A stretch of DNA of 64,000 nucleotides from Dactylis glomerata (GCA_007115705.1 QXEO01000434.1:186001-250000), one strand, 5' to 3'. Shown: positions 10,313 to 22,370, counted from the first letter of the stretch. Program-made: numbers and translations. The notes: generated by a model from the sequence alone, not told the origin.

Positions 10313-11723
10313 ATGTCATCTTCACCGCCCTCCACCACTGTCGCCCCCATGCCCGGGACCTCCATGCCGCCGTCGACGACAACCTCGGGGGCGCTCACGC
10401 CACTGCCCCCGGACCGCTCTTCCCCACCACGACATCCGCCCCCGTGTCGTCCGCCGTCGTCTACACGCCCGAGCAGATGAGCGGGATCATCAACGACCTT
10501 GTCACCGCCGTCCAAGGGATCAGGTTGTTCCTGATCGGATCCCAGGGGCCGCCTACACCGCCGCAGTCGGCCGCCGTCACCGGTCCGCCATGGATCCCGG
10601 CATTCCCGATCGCGCCACTGCAGCATCAACCGCCCGTGCCCCTGCCGTGGCTGCAGTGGCAGCCGCCGATCACCACCGGCCCGGCCCTCGCCGCCTCGAC
10701 CGGTGTCCCGATTCAACACGTCCGCTTTTCCTCGTCGCCATCACCACTTCCGGCATGGCTCACCGAGTCGTCGCCTCCAACGGTCTATACGATGACCGGG
10801 GATCAGTCGCGGCCTCCTCACTCGGACGCCACCTCCTCAGGCTTCGCCCCCCCCCCCCCCCCCCCCCCCGCGGCCCGCGCTGAGCCGTACGTTCATGGCG
10901 GCGCTGCCCCGACGCCTCCCCGCTACGCCAAACTCGAGTTCGCCACCTACGACGGCTCGGAGGACCCCCTCAACTGGCTCAACCAGTCCGAGCAGTTCTT
11001 CCGTGGGCAGCACACACTGGCGTCCGACCACACGTGGATCGCCTCCTACCACCTCCGCGGCGCCGCCCAGACATGGTACTACGCCCTCGAGCAGGACGAG
11101 GGCGGGATGCCTCCGTGGGAGCGATTCCACGACCTCTGCCTCCTCCGGTTTGGCCCCCCGATACGCGGTAGCCGATTGGCCGAGCTAGGCCGCCTACCCT
11201 TCACCTCCTCGGTGCAGGACTTCGCTGACCGCTTCCAGACCTTGGCGTGCCATGCGCCTGGCGTCATGGCTCGCCAGCGTGCCGAGCTGTTCGTCGGCGG
11301 CCTGCCGGACCACATTCGCGTCGACGTGGAGATGCACGTACCGCAAGACTTGCAGTCGGCCATGTACTACGCCCGCGCTTTCGAGCAGCGCGCGCTGGCC
11401 ATGCAGCAGGCCTTCCCGGCCAGCGACGTTTGGTCGCCCGCCTGCCCTCCGCCGACACCATCAGGCCAGGCGCTCATGGCCTTGACTCCTGCGGGGCGCT
11501 CCGATCCAGCAGCGACGCGGCCGTTCCGTCGGCTGACCACGGCCGAACAGCTCGAGCGCCGTCGTAAAGGCTGTGCTTCAACTGCGATGAGCTCTACATA
11601 AAGGGCCACGTTTTCCCCCGCCTGTTCTACTTGGAGACCGTAGACGACATTGCGGCTGATGACATCGCAGCTGGGCTGGCCGACGTGGCCGTCTCCAAGG
11701 CCGACGCCGTTCCGGGATGAGTT
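10313..11723 (+). pseudogene. Gypsy gag, frameshifted
   Basis: ATG at 10313 opens a Pro/Ser/Thr-rich N-terminus. The frame shifts near 10420 into the long frame that runs to 11601. Residues from about 10918 to 11400 form a Retrotrans_gag domain: YDGSEDPLNWLNQSEQFF, HLRGAAQTWYYAL, WERFHDLCLLRFGPP. A 22-base run of C at about 10849-10870 lies in a proline stretch. After 11570 a one-base loss separates the domain from a zinc knuckle in another frame (CFNCDELYIKGH), whose last Cys position is Phe. Gag would package element RNA in the cytoplasm, but this copy cannot give a full product. Confidence 0.85.
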
Positions 11724-11783
11724 CCGCCAGCAGTTTCCAGATGTTTAGCTCGAGGACGAGCTGTTTGAGAAGGCGGGGAGAAA

Positions 11784-12083
11784 TGTTATGGTCGGGCTCT
11801 AGTAGGCCCAATAGTGGACCGGATTAAGGGCTTAGCCCAAGTTATCTAGGGTTTCGAGTAGCTAGCCTATTATATAAACACATGTACTCCTTCGTTTTAT
11901 GACAAGCAATAAAGATAATCTTTATTCTCTCTCAACCCTAGCCGCCGCCCCTCCTCTAGCCGCCGCCTCTTCCAGCTCTCGCGACGGCGCCGACTCGCCG
12001 GTGCCCTCGCCTCCGCTCTCACGCAGCTCCCTCCTTCCCCTACAACCTCCACCCTAGGCCTGGTAGAGTAGTTGATTCTACCA
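11784..12083 (+). repeat. 3' LTR of gag-only Gypsy element
   Basis: 300 bp, near-identical to the 5' LTR apart from the 20-bp indel. Confidence 0.92.
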
Positions 12084-12351
12084 GATGCCAAAACAAGATG
12101 GAAAGAACAAATTTCTTCTAAAATTAAGGCTACAATGAACAGCGTCCATATCTCAACGACCAACATCATTAATTGACTAGTTTATAAAACCAACTATCAC
12201 GTTATGTCTTTTCCAACATCTAGCACAGCAGTGCACAACATCGATGATCAGTTCACATCTGCTGCAAGCCTGCAAACCTGGACTAGAAGAGAAGAGTATC
12301 GTTTCATTGATCAGCTGTGTCAGCGATAGGGGGCGCGGCAGCTCCGTGGTT

Positions 12352-12549
12352 TTATTGCCTGCCTTTCTTGGAGCTGCAGTCCGGGCACTTGTAGTGTTTT
12401 ATGTGCTCTGCTTTCGCCGGAGTTATCCTCACGCACTTGCCATGGAACCACCGCTCACAAATATCACACCCAATCCAGAACTCGCTTGCGTTATAGCGAC
12501 CGCCACAGGTTCCATAAAGGGTCTCGCTGTGCTCATCATCGTCCTCGTA
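12352..12549 (-). pseudogene. Alfin-like PHD-finger gene, terminal exon, distal part
   Basis: Alfin-like proteins are plant nuclear PHD-finger proteins that bind H3K4me3. The minus strand from 12549 encodes an acidic stretch EDDDEHSETL and then a full C-terminal PHD finger: GTCGGRYNASEFWIGCDICE, RWFHGKCVRITPAKAEHIKH and YKCPDCSSKK, ending GRQ and stop (12352-12354). The zinc ligands C4-H-C3 are all present. The 3' UTR probably continues to about 12084, where the Gypsy element begins. The coding exon is cut at 12549 by a LINE; its other half lies at 22228-22270. Earlier exons (Alfin N-terminal domain) are not in the window, so this is a truncated or displaced gene. Confidence 0.88.
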
Positions 12550-12865
12550 GCATCATCGCCCCAAATCTTGCTTAGGTTGGGGCCGTCCGATGGTACTTGT
12601 TCTTTATGTGGTGACATAGAGCATGTCGACCACATTTTCTTTCAGTGCCCCTTAGCTCAATTTTTTTGGAGCGGGGTCAGAGAAATGTTTGGGGTGGCCT
12701 GGAACCCCAGGTCCAGATTAGAATGGTTTGCTATTCTTGATTCTTTAAACCCCAAGGCCAAGAGGGCAGTGTGGACCTTCTTTGCGGCCCAATGCTGGGC
12801 TAACTGGACTACTCGTAATAAGTTTACTATTGAGGGGAAGTTCCCTCGGCAACCTGCTGACTGCA
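12550..12865 (+). mobile_element. LINE fragment, 5' part (zinc-binding end of reverse transcriptase ORF)
   Basis: The plus strand encodes the zf-RVT domain of plant LINEs: GTCSLCGDIEHVDHIFFQCP followed by LAQFFWSGVREMFG, WFAILDSLNPKAKRAVWTFF and AAQCWANWTTRN. It is 5'-truncated at about 12550 inside the Alfin-like exon, and element C interrupts it at 12866. It resumes at 21819. Confidence 0.85.
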
Positions 12866-14405
12866 TGATACGTCTCAAACGTATCTATAATTTTTGATGC
12901 TCCATGCTTGTTTTTGCACCATTTGCCTTGTGTTTCGTTACACTTCGTGGCGTTTTTATGCGATTTCCGGAACTAACCTATTGACAAGATGCCACAGTGC
13001 CAGTTCCCTATTTTCTGCTATTTTTGTGTTTTAGAAAAGCTACACAGGAAATATTCTCCGAATTGGACGAAACAAGTTCCAGAAGTCTTATTTTCCCCGG
13101 AAGCTTCCCGAAGACCGAAAGAGAGCCGGAGGGGGGCCAGAGGCCGCCCTCACACGTAGGGGGCGCGGCCCAGCCCCTGGCCATGCCCACCTGGTGTGAG
13201 GAGCCCCTGGCTGCCCCCTGACGACGCCCTTTCGCCTATATAAAGCCTCAGGACGGAAAACCCTAGGGGAGTCGGCAAATTTCCAGAAAGAGTTCCGCAG
13301 CTCCGCCACCACCGCCGATGAATTTCGGGGGACAGAAGTCTCTGTTCTGGCACCCTGCCGGGATGGGGAAGTGCCCCCGGAGCCATCTCCATCGGTCTCC
13401 ATCGCCGTCTCCGCCGTCTCCATCGACCTCACCGCCATCTCCATCAACCTTGCTGTCTCCTATGATGAGGAGGGAGTAATTCTCCCCCGGGGCTGAGGGC
13501 TCTACCGGTAGCTATGTGGTTCACCTCTCTCTCCCATGATGCGATCTTTATGTGATAGTGAGCTTTGTATCATGTTGAATAAGTAGATGTTACTCTTCTT
13601 CATTATGTGTACTCTAGTGTGTTATTAAAGTAATCAATTCCTCCTGCCATGGTGTAACGGTGACAGTGCGTGTGTCATGGTGGTACTTGGTCTAGGCTAC
13701 GATTGTGATCTTTTATGGATTATGAGAATAATTATCACTATGATAGTATTGAAGTGATCTATTCCTCCTTTCATGGTGTACTGTTGACAGTGTGTGCACC
13801 GTGTTAGTACTTGGTCTAAGTTTTAATAATATCTATCTTGAGTTGTGATTTGATTTGGATATCTCTATGAGTGGTGTTTGTCAAGTACTTGATGAACTTT
13901 GAGGAGTGCTTCGTAGCCCTAATCAATGATTAATGTTATTCAATAGGAGAGTAATTCAGAGTACCATAGTGAAGAGAAGTTATCTATTGGTTCAATTATG
14001 TTATATTGTTGGGAGTGTGTCCACTAGTGAAAGTATGATCCCTAGGCCTTGTTTCCAAGCTTTGCACACCGTTTACTTCCTGTTTTGTTACATGATTGCT
14101 CGCAACGATACTTATTTCATATCACAGTTACTACTTATAATCATCACTATCGCTTGTATTTCACTATCTCTTCGCCGAACTAGTGCACCTATACATCTGA
14201 CAAGTGTATTGGGTGTGTTAGGGACACAAGAGACTTTCTGTATTATAATTGCAGGGTTGTTTGAGAGGGATAGCTTTGACCTCTTCCTCCCTGAGTTCGA
14301 TAAACCTTAGGTGATCCCCTTAAGGGAAACTTGCTGCTGCTCTACAAACCTCTGCACTTGGAGGCCCAACACTGTCTACAAGAACAGAAGCGTGTGTAGA
14401 CATCA
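12866..14405 (+). repeat. 5' LTR of element C (1,540 bp)
   Basis: Uninterrupted copy; shows the empty site for the solo LTR insertion in its partner. Confidence 0.9.
13237..13244 (+). promoter_or_regulatory. TATA box of element C LTR
   Basis: TATATAAA within GCCTATATAAAGCC; repeated in the 3' LTR at 18350-18357. Confidence 0.6.
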
Positions 14406-14415
14406 AGCTCTTTTC

Positions 14416-14430
14416 TGGCGCCGTTGCCGG
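14416..14430 (+). other. Primer-binding site of element C
   Basis: TGGCGCCGTTGCCGG; the same site follows the 5' LTR of element B. Confidence 0.75.
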
Positions 14431-14545
14431 AGAGGTAAGGTAAAAGGTACTCGCATCCTCCTGTGTGAGTGCTCGGAGTTATTTCCTTTAGATTCTGCAA
14501 TTATATTTTTTTGTTTCTTGTTTTTATTTTCACTAGTTAGGCTTA

Positions 14546-15292
14546 ATGGAAAACAAAGAGTTCATTAGTCTTTTTCCTGAGTTTAGATATGATGTGTTTG
14601 AAGAGAAAATTGAAAAACCTTTGGAGCTTTATTCGCATGCTAATAGTGTTGTTAGTATGAATGCTTTGAACACCGTTGTTGCTAATGCTATAGAAAAGTC
14701 TAAGCTTGGGGAAGCTGGTTTTGTTAAGCATGATATTTTTAGTTCCCCAGCTTTAGTGGAGAAAATTTGCTCGGATGATATTGTATCTCCCATATGTGAT
14801 GTTCCTTCTTATGATGATATGTTTGAAGAATATGCTTTGCGAAATAGCTATTCTCTAGCTTGTGATGATACTAAACCTCTAGTTTATGATGGCTATGATG
14901 ATGAGTATAATATTTTCAGTTCGCCTACTATTGAGGATAAAATTAGTTATGATTACAATATGCCTCCTATTTATGATGATTATGGTGATGAGAATAATTA
15001 TTATATTGAATCTGCTCCTACTACGATTGTTCCTGTGGTGAGTATTAATTCTTTTATGCATGTGGCTCATGATAGAGATGCTTTATGTGATAGTTATGTT
15101 GTTAGTTCTATTCATGATTCTACTGAAAGTTATTATGAGAGAGGGAAACATGGTTTGATGGATCTCAATAATATTGAGTTTCCCCTCTTTTTGTTGCAAT
15201 TCTTGAAGTTGTACTTGTTTTGCCATCCTATGTTTTTTGCTTTGCGCTTTCATAACTTGTCTCTTTACAAGACTATTTTTCATAGGAAGTAG
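14546..15292 (+). CDS. 248-aa acidic ORF of element C, unknown function
   Basis: ATG at 14546 follows the primer site by 115 bases, the position of gag. The protein is rich in Asp, Glu, Tyr and Ser, with repeated short acidic blocks (YDDMFEEYA, YDGYDDEYN, YDDYGDENNYY) at roughly residues 90-150. The pattern Ile/Phe-F-S-S-P recurs twice. The C-terminal 45 residues are hydrophobic and end in KTIFHRK. No Gag, zinc-knuckle or enzyme motif is visible. Homologous-looking ORFs of this style occur in non-autonomous grass elements; whether it is translated is unknown. Element B has a different ORF in the same place. Confidence 0.55.
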   Translation: MENKEFISLFPEFRYDVFEEKIEKPLELYSHANSVVSMNALNTVVANAIEKSKLGEAGFVKHDIFSSPALVEKICSDDIVSPICDVPSYDDMFEEYALRNSYSLACDDTKPLVYDGYDDEYNIFSSPTIEDKISYDYNMPPIYDDYGDENNYYIESAPTTIVPVVSINSFMHVAHDRDALCDSYVVSSIHDSTESYYERGKHGLMDLNNIEFPLFLLQFLKLYLFCHPMFFALRFHNLSLYKTIFHRK

Positions 15293-17978
15293 TTTAGATT
15301 TAAATGTGTTTCATATTTGCTTTTTGATGCTCTCTTTTGCTTTAAATTCCTATATGGCGCCTTTGCCTCAAGCTCTTATATGGCGCCCACATGAGCATCG
15401 TTGCAAATTACTGCGCCTAGCTCAAAGGCGTTAAAGAAAGCACTCTTGGGAGATAACCCAATATTTTTACTTTCAGTACTTTTTCTTTTATTGAGTCTTG
15501 GAAGTTATTACTACTGTAATAACCTCTCCTTATCCTTTTTATTTCGTTTTTGTGCCAAGAGAAGCCTCTAATTTGAGCGAGGTAAGATTTGGGGATGTTG
15601 CTGTCCTGAAACAGTTTTCGGTGCTGCACCGTAAAAATTCGTAAAAATTCTCTGTATATCTTTTGGACCTGATATTTCTTGTGCATATGCCCCAGGTTAT
15701 ATCCAAACTTTCATTAGTTTAACACTTTTTGATTTGAGCAACAGAAAACCCCTTAAAAATTCGACCTTTGTCAGCTGTTCTGTTTTGACAGATTTCTGCC
15801 AATATTTGTGTTTATCGCTTTATCGCTTTCTTTTGAGTTCTTTTGATCACGGAACTTTTAGGGAAGTTGCTACAGTAGTATATGCTATATATGTGGTGGT
15901 TTTAGGTTGAAACCTGAAGCAAAAAGAGGTTGATTATATGTTATGCCTACACTAATGTTGCTAATAGAATTGTGTTTAGTTTTGTATAAAGGAAGTTTTC
16001 AAGTGTAGGGATTGGAGAATGATGAGATGAGTTGAAGAATGGACAAAATCTCAAGCTTGGGGATGCCCATGCATCACCCCAAGAAATATCCAAGAAGTAC
16101 AAGCGTCAAAGCTTGGGGATGCCCCCGAGGCACCCCTTCTTCATCGGCAAAAATCAGGTCATCTTTCAAGACACTATATTTTTATTGCTTCATGCACTAT
16201 GTGTTTTTCTTGCAGCGTCAGTTGTTTTAGTTTTCATTATTAGTTTAGTTTTGTTTGCTGCAATAAATGGTTAGATCACATCATGTTTCTTTTGGAGGAG
16301 ATTAACTCGTTTTTCATTGCCAAGAACACTCTAGTTTTCACTCTTATCGTTCAACGAGTATTCTCTTTTTCTGCTACTGCGTTTAGCCTTTGTTTTTGCC
16401 TTGATTTTTGTTTAGATCTTATTTTATCTTTCCATCAAGGTGTATTTTTACCTCTGGTCTATGTTGGTTTTCCTCAAAAGAGTTTCCCCAAAAAGGTTTG
16501 AATGGTGTTGGAAAAGCGAAAAAGTTTCATAAAAAACAGTGGTACAAAAAGGAGCTTATGTAGACTGCGGCCTAGGCTTTTGCATGTCGTGCTTGATGTC
16601 TTTTTGATAGTATGCTTAGTGGTTTTGTTGTAGCATGACTTGTCTCAAATGACTGAGATTTCTTAATGAGCCTTTGAAAAAATGATGCGTTGTATTTATC
16701 GTTTGGAAGCATTATTTTGGTTTTCTCCTTGATGCTTTATTTGGGTTGACTTGGCGCATGCTCACACATGTTAGACTCATACAAAGTCGTCAATAGCCTC
16801 TATGATCATTTAGTTTTTGACTTTTGATGCCATCTTATGCTTCTTTTAATGTTGCTTTGTCGCTTTGCATGATTATGGCCATTATTGCTCTCTTAGTTGG
16901 TTCCTCCCAGTCTTTTGCTAGCCCCCATTTTGTATTGAGTATGAGCTCTACTCGTGCATCCAACTCCCAAAAACCAAGTTTGCCATTGTGTCCACTATAA
17001 ATTCCTATGCATGGTATTTGTAAGCCATTCCAAGTAAATTTTCATGTGCTACCTTTCAAAAAACCTTCAAAATACTTCTCATTTTGTGACACTGTTTTCA
17101 GCTCATGGGGACGTAGTGGTCGGACTTGCTATCTTCCATATTGCTTATTCCAAAAAGAAAAAAAAAAGAAAAAAGAAAAGAAAAAAGGGCACTCCTCCAT
17201 GGAATGTGAATGTTGGTGGGCACCCGATAGAATCGGTTAGCCATGGTTTGTGAAAGGAAAAAAGGTGGAGAGGAGTGCCAAGCTTTATAAAAGAGCACAA
17301 AAGTGCCAATCTCTCTCTCAAAAACTTGCTTTATTTTAATATGGAAGATAGTACGAACCCCATTGCCAGTCGTTGACAAAGACAGCCACCTCTCAAAACC
17401 AATTTTTATCTCTCTGTTTTACAAATGAAAAGCTCTAGCACATGTTTAATCACTGCTTTCCTCTACGAAGGGCCTTTCTTTTACTTTTATGTTGAGTCAC
17501 CACCTTCTACCTTTTTGCACCATTAAGAGAGCATAGTTGTCATTCTTAGTATAATGTGCATTGTCCCAAAGTTTTCATTGATTGATTCATATTGTTGGTT
17601 TCACTTGTTCTCAAATTATTTGTATCTAGTCGCCCTCTTAAACTTGAAGGTGTCCTATGCATTTATGTTTTGCTCTCCATGAAGGACAAGATGAAAACCA
17701 TTTGTATGTTTTTCCTTATGATTTGAACACACGTTTGACTTTCATTGTTTCATTTTCATAATCTTTTGTTTGTGTTCATTTGCATGTTTATAACATGGTT
17801 GCTAAGCTTTTATTATCAAGATTATATCTTTCATGCCCATGTTTTAAGTTTTTTTGATCCCAGCTCACAATGCTTACATAGATGATCAAGATTGTGATGG
17901 TGCATGTCACCTCAAAAATTATTTCTTTTGTTATCACTTACCTACTCGAGGACGAGCAGGAGTTAAGGTTGGGGATGC
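15293..17978 (+). other. Non-coding internal region of element C
   Basis: No supported gene. 15385-16950 and 17450-17960 are close relatives of element B (42170-45080). An A/G microsatellite lies at about 17152-17190. The purine stretch before the 3' LTR is at about 17962-17978. Confidence 0.7.
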
Positions 17979-19047
17979 TGATACGTCTCAAACGTATCTA
18001 TAATTTTTGATGCTCCATGCTTGTTGTTGCACCATTTTCGTTGTGTTTCGTTACACTTCGTGGCGTTTTTATGCGATTTCCGGAACTAACCTATTGACAA
18101 GATGCCACAGTGCCAGTTCCCTGTTTTCTGCTGTTTTTGTGTTTCAGAAAAGCTACACAGGAAATATTCTCGGAATTAGACGAAACAAGTTCCAGAAGTC
18201 TTATTTTTCCCGGAAGCTTCCTGAAGACCGAAAGAGAGCCGGAGGGGGGCCAGAGGCCACCCTCACACGTAGGGGGCGCGGCCCAGCCCTTGGCCGCACC
18301 CACCTGGTGTGAGGAGCCCCTGGCTGCCCCCTGACGACACCCTTTCGCCTATATAAAGCCTCGGGACGGAAAACCCTAGGGGAGTCGGCAAATTTCCAGA
18401 AAGAGTTCCGCAGCTCCGCCGCCACCGCCGACGAATTTCGGGGGATAGAAGTATCTGTTCCGGCACCCTGCCAGGACGGGGAAGTGCCCCCGGAGCCATC
18501 TCCATCGGTCTCCATCGCCGTCTCCACCGTCTCCATCGACCTCACCGCCCTCTCCATCAACCTTGCTGTCTCCTATGATGAGGAGGGAGTAGTTCTCCCC
18601 CGGGGCTGAGGGCTCTACCGGTAGCTATGTGGTTCACCTCTCTCTCCCATGATGTGATCTTTATGTGATCGTGAGCTTTGTATCATGTTGAATAAGTAGA
18701 TGTTACTCTTCTTCATTATGTGTACTCTAGTGTGTTATTAAAGTAATCTATTTCTCCTGCCATGGTGTAACGGTGACAGTGTGTGCATCATGGTGGTACT
18801 TGGTCTAGGCTACGATTGTGATCTTTTATGGATTATGAGAATAATTATCACTATGATAGTATTGAAGTGATCTATTCCTCCTTTCATGGTGTAATGTTGA
18901 CAGTGTGTGCACCGTGTTAGTACTTGGTCTAAGTTGCAATAATATCTATCTTGAGTTGTGATTTGATTTGGATATCTCTATGAGTGGTGTTTGTCAAGTA
19001 CTTGATGAACTTTGAGGAGTGTTTCGTAGCCCTACGCAATGATTAGT

Positions 19048-21337
19048 TGAAAGAGCATTTGACCCCATGTGTGGTTTTGGTAATTAATGACAATCCCTAT
19101 GGACTAATGTTTGCATCGAGTTATATTTGTAGGACTCGTCCGTAGACAACGCTTGAGCCATATGTTGGTTTCAAGGTTGTAAGAAGATGCAAATAAAGAA
19201 GTTTATGTGATGATCAAGGGAGTTGAGCCTATAGAAGACATCATCATTATGAAGGAAGAAGATGAAGTCCAATGTTGATCAAGTCGAAGCGCAAGTTCAA
19301 GATAGGCATATAGAAGATATCATTTGCTTGAAGCTTGATGTCCATTTGGTGTTAATGGACATGTGAAGATATTTCTACTAGTGTCTCTCCCATAGTGAAG
19401 TATGGGGGAGCAATCCGCAAGACTTCACCGAGCAAGCGCAATCAAGAAAGGTAGTTCAACTTGAGAAGATCAAGATCGTCACTATCTAGCTCAAGTGGAA
19501 GGCGCAAGGCAAAGGTATGATCTTGATAGGGTTTCTTTCTTACCGGTCTCATAGTGTTTGGGAGACCGGGTTTTAGGATCGATAGCCGTACTATCAAGAG
19601 GGGCTCTTGAGTGAGTAACTTATTCGTATTGTTCGGAGAGAGCTCAAACCTTTGCATACTTGGCATTATCTTTCTTGGTTCCTATTTGGCTTTTATCCAT
19701 GTGAGGTTCTAGAGCTTGTGGTTATTTCCATGACAAGCTCTAGCTCATCAAAAACGGATTTCGTATGGAACTCTAATTGCGTTTTTGGTGTTTGGAGGTT
19801 TTACCGGTTCATCTTTATAGCTAAGTCAAACCTTTTATCATTTGGTTTCATCCTCCTTTGTTGGACTATAATGTTTCTATGGATGATGTTGTAGAGCTCA
19901 TTGTGGTGATTCCAACGAGCCCAAGATCATCGAAAACGGAGTCCGGATGCAAAAGTTATCGCTGTTTTCGTGTTGCTCACTTTTCCTGGGCGGATTATCC
20001 GGCCCAGTTTTGGAAATATCCGGCCGAAATATCCGGCCTTAAATCTGAGTGACGCGCACTTTGCCAACTTCTGGTCCTTAGCCATTTTCAGGGGGGCGGA
20101 TTATCCGGCCCAGTTTTGGAAATATCCGGCCGAAATATCCGGCCCCGGATCTGGACGACGCGCGCGAAGTCCTTAGCAGTTCTGGGGGGGGGGGCGGAAT
20201 ATCCGGTCCAAACTTGGACCGGATTATCCGGCCCTGCTGTACATCAACGGCTACAATCCCGGGAGGGGTATAAATACCCCTCCCCTTCTTCAAGCTTGGG
20301 TTAGCTCGTTTTCCCCTCTCTCTCCCTCCATTGTTGACCTTGGAAAGCTTGCCCATCTCTCAATTCCTCCCATGATTCTTGCATATCTTTGAGGGAAAAG
20401 AGAGAGGAGATCTAGATCTATGTTTCCACCAATTACTTCCTCCTCTTTGTGAGGGGAACCCATTGGATCTAGATCTTGGAGTTCTTTGTGGATTTCTTCC
20501 TTTGTTCTTCCTCTCATATCCCTCCATAGCATTAGTTGCTTTGGTAGGTTTTGAGTGAGAAGGATTTGAGCACTTGTGTTCTTGCCATTGCATCGGTTGC
20601 ATCGGTTGCATCGGTTTGAGTTCTCCTCGGAGATTCGGTGGTGAAAAGTTCGTTGAGCTTTTTACTCTTGGGTTATTGGAACCCTAGACGGCTTAGTGGC
20701 TTAGTGGATTACTTGGGGACCTCCAATTGAGTTGTGGACATCTTCCCAAGCTTTGTGGTGCCTCCGTGGCAATTACTTGGGGACCTCCAATTAAGTTGTG
20801 GGGATCTTCCCAAGCTATGTGGTGCCTCAGTGGCGATTCTTGGGAGCCTCCAATTGAGTTGTGGAGATTGCCCCAAGCTTGTACGGGTTCGGTGACCGCC
20901 CTCAAGTGTCCCATAGTGGTCGGGTCTTCCATCTTGGTGGGAGGGCTCGAGGAGATTACGGTGAGCCTCCGTGGCATTTGGGGAGCCTTGTGCCTCCACA
21001 CCGCTCCAACGGAGATTAGCACTCGCAAGGGTGTGAACTTCGGGATACATCATTGTCTCCGCGTCCCTCGGTTATTTCTATACCCGAGCTCCTTTACTTA
21101 TGCAATTTACTTTGTGATAGCCTTCGTGCTTGAAGTTATATATATCTTGCTATCTCATAGTTGCTTATCTTGTCTAGCATAAGTTGTTGGTGCACATAGG
21201 TGAACCTAGTTTGTTTAGGTTTTGTATGCTTGGCAAATTAAACATTAGTTTTATTCCGCATTTGTCAAGCCACTCGTAAAAGTTTTAAATCGCCTATTCA
21301 CCCCCCCCCCCCTCTAGGCGACATCCTTGTACTTTCA
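19048..21337 (+). mobile_element. Solo LTR of the element A family
   Basis: TGAAAG...CTTTCA ends with a perfect 5-bp duplication TTAGT (19043-19047, 21338-21342). It is homologous over its length to the LTRs of element A at 46386-48679 and 54771-57023, and no internal region is attached. This is the product expected from LTR-LTR recombination. It holds U3 repeats of ATCCGG motifs (about 19985-20235), a TATA box, a roughly 63-bp tandem repeat (about 20705-20870) and a C run before the end (about 21300-21312). Confidence 0.95.
20269..20276 (+). promoter_or_regulatory. TATA box in solo LTR, centre of a palindrome
   Basis: TATAAATA inside GAGGGGTATAAATACCCCTC, a near-perfect inverted repeat. The same arrangement occurs at 47622-47629. 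Confidence 0.65.
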
Positions 21338-21818
21338 TTAGTGTTATTCAATAGGAGAGTAATTCAGAGTACCATAGTGAAGAGAAGTTATCTATTGGTT
21401 CAATTATGTTATATTGTTGGGAGTGTGTCCACTAGTGAAAGTATGATCCCTAGGCCTTGTTTCCAAGCTTTGCACACCGTTTACTTCCTGTTTTGTTACA
21501 TGATTGCTCTCAGCGATACTTATTTCATATCACAGTTACTACTTATAATCATCACTACCGCTTGTATTTCACTATCTCTTCGCCGAACTAGTACACCTAT
21601 ATATCTGACAAGTGTATTGGGTGTGTTGGGGAAACAAGAGACTTTCTGTATCGTAATTGCAGGGTTGTTTGAGAGGGATAGCTTTGACCTCTTCCTCCCT
21701 GAGTTCGATAAACCTTGGGTGATCCACTTAAGGGAAACTTGCTGCTGCTCTACAAACCTCTGCACTTGGAGGCCTAACACTGTCTACAAGAACAGAAGCG
21801 TGTGTAGACATCACTACA

Positions 21819-22227
21819 TTTTCAAAATTATTCTATCTTTGCAGCTGTGGCGGCCGCTTCAAAAAGCTAATTGCACTGGGATGATGGACGAGCTGATCCG
21901 CATGACGAAGGCGTTTTTCGCTGACTCCTACTCGCCTCCATCTCCAATGCCCCGCACCTAAACATTTTATGCTGCTCTATCGTATTATTACTAGTCCCTA
22001 AACTTGTTATCCAGCCTGTGTGCTGTGTTTCGGTCTGTAATAAGTACTTGGTGTGTGTGCGTCTGGGACTGACCAGTGTGGTTGGTTCCCGGGCTGGGTA
22101 CTGTCTGTCTGCCCTCCTCTTGGGCAGCTGGGTTTGAACTTCGTTGCATTCCTGTTTGCTTCGTTGCTGTGTGGTTTTATTAATTTAAAGCCGGACACAA
22201 GGTGCCTTCTATCTATTAAAAAAAAAA
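21819..22227 (+). mobile_element. LINE fragment, 3' part with poly-A
   Basis: Continues the zf-RVT frame with IFKIILSLQLWRPLQKANC and stops after PPSPMPRT (about 21960). A 3' untranslated part follows, ending with TTTAAAGCCGGACACAAGG and ten A (22218-22227). It directly abuts the other half of the Alfin-like exon. Confidence 0.85.
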
Positions 22228-22270
22228 CAGCTGGCCTTGAGTTCTTCGTCTGAATATCATTATTTGCTCG
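22228..22270 (-). pseudogene. Alfin-like gene, terminal exon, proximal part
   Basis: On the minus strand an acceptor TGCAG at 22271-22275 precedes RANNDIQTKNSRPA, the variable basic linker that comes before the acidic stretch and PHD finger in Alfin-like proteins. The reading frame then hits the LINE tail. Confidence 0.8.
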
Positions 22271-22370
22271 CTGCATAAAATAAAGTTAGTTTTCAGTTTG
22301 TGGAAGCTCGACGAGAGCAACTGGATAATTTTCTGACATGAGAAAACTAATGGAATCATTGACATCGCAC

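Larger units (their letters stand above)
9964..12083 (+). mobile_element. Gag-only Gypsy-type LTR retrotransposon (2.1 kb)
   Basis: Two LTRs, 9964-10283 and 11784-12083, both TGTTATGG...CTACCA, flanked by GATGT and GATGC (one mismatch). A primer-site-like TGGTATCAGCTTGC follows the 5' LTR and a purine tract GAAGGCGGGGAGAAA precedes the 3' LTR. Between them is a damaged gag and nothing of protease, reverse transcriptase or integrase, so it depends on another element for movement. It inserted just beyond the 3' end of the Alfin-like gene remnant. Confidence 0.9.
12866..21813 (+). mobile_element. Element C: non-autonomous Gypsy-like LTR retrotransposon
   Basis: LTRs start TGATACGTCTCAAACGTATC (12866 and 17979) and end GTAGACATCA (14405 and 21813). 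Flanks are CTGCA left and CTACA right, one mismatch. The primer site TGGCGCCGTTGCCGG (14416-14430) lies ten bases after the LTR. A purine-rich stretch including GGTTGGGGATGC precedes the 3' LTR. One acidic ORF lies near the 5' end and about 2.7 kb of non-coding DNA follows. No pol genes are present. A solo LTR of another family sits in the 3' LTR. Confidence 0.9.
17979..21813 (+). repeat. 3' LTR of element C, split by a solo LTR
   Basis: 17979-19047 and 21338-21813 together match the 5' LTR. Confidence 0.9.

Noticed and set aside
12245..12560. Plus-strand frame continuous with the LINE domain
   Set aside because: The part before 12550 is the antisense of the Alfin-like PHD exon; only the part after is LINE.
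20709..21053. Minus-strand open frames with PQLNWRSPS-like repeats (also 48072-48398 and 56418-56741)
   Set aside because: They follow from the 63-bp tandem repeat in the LTR, recur only in LTR copies, and have no start context or domain.
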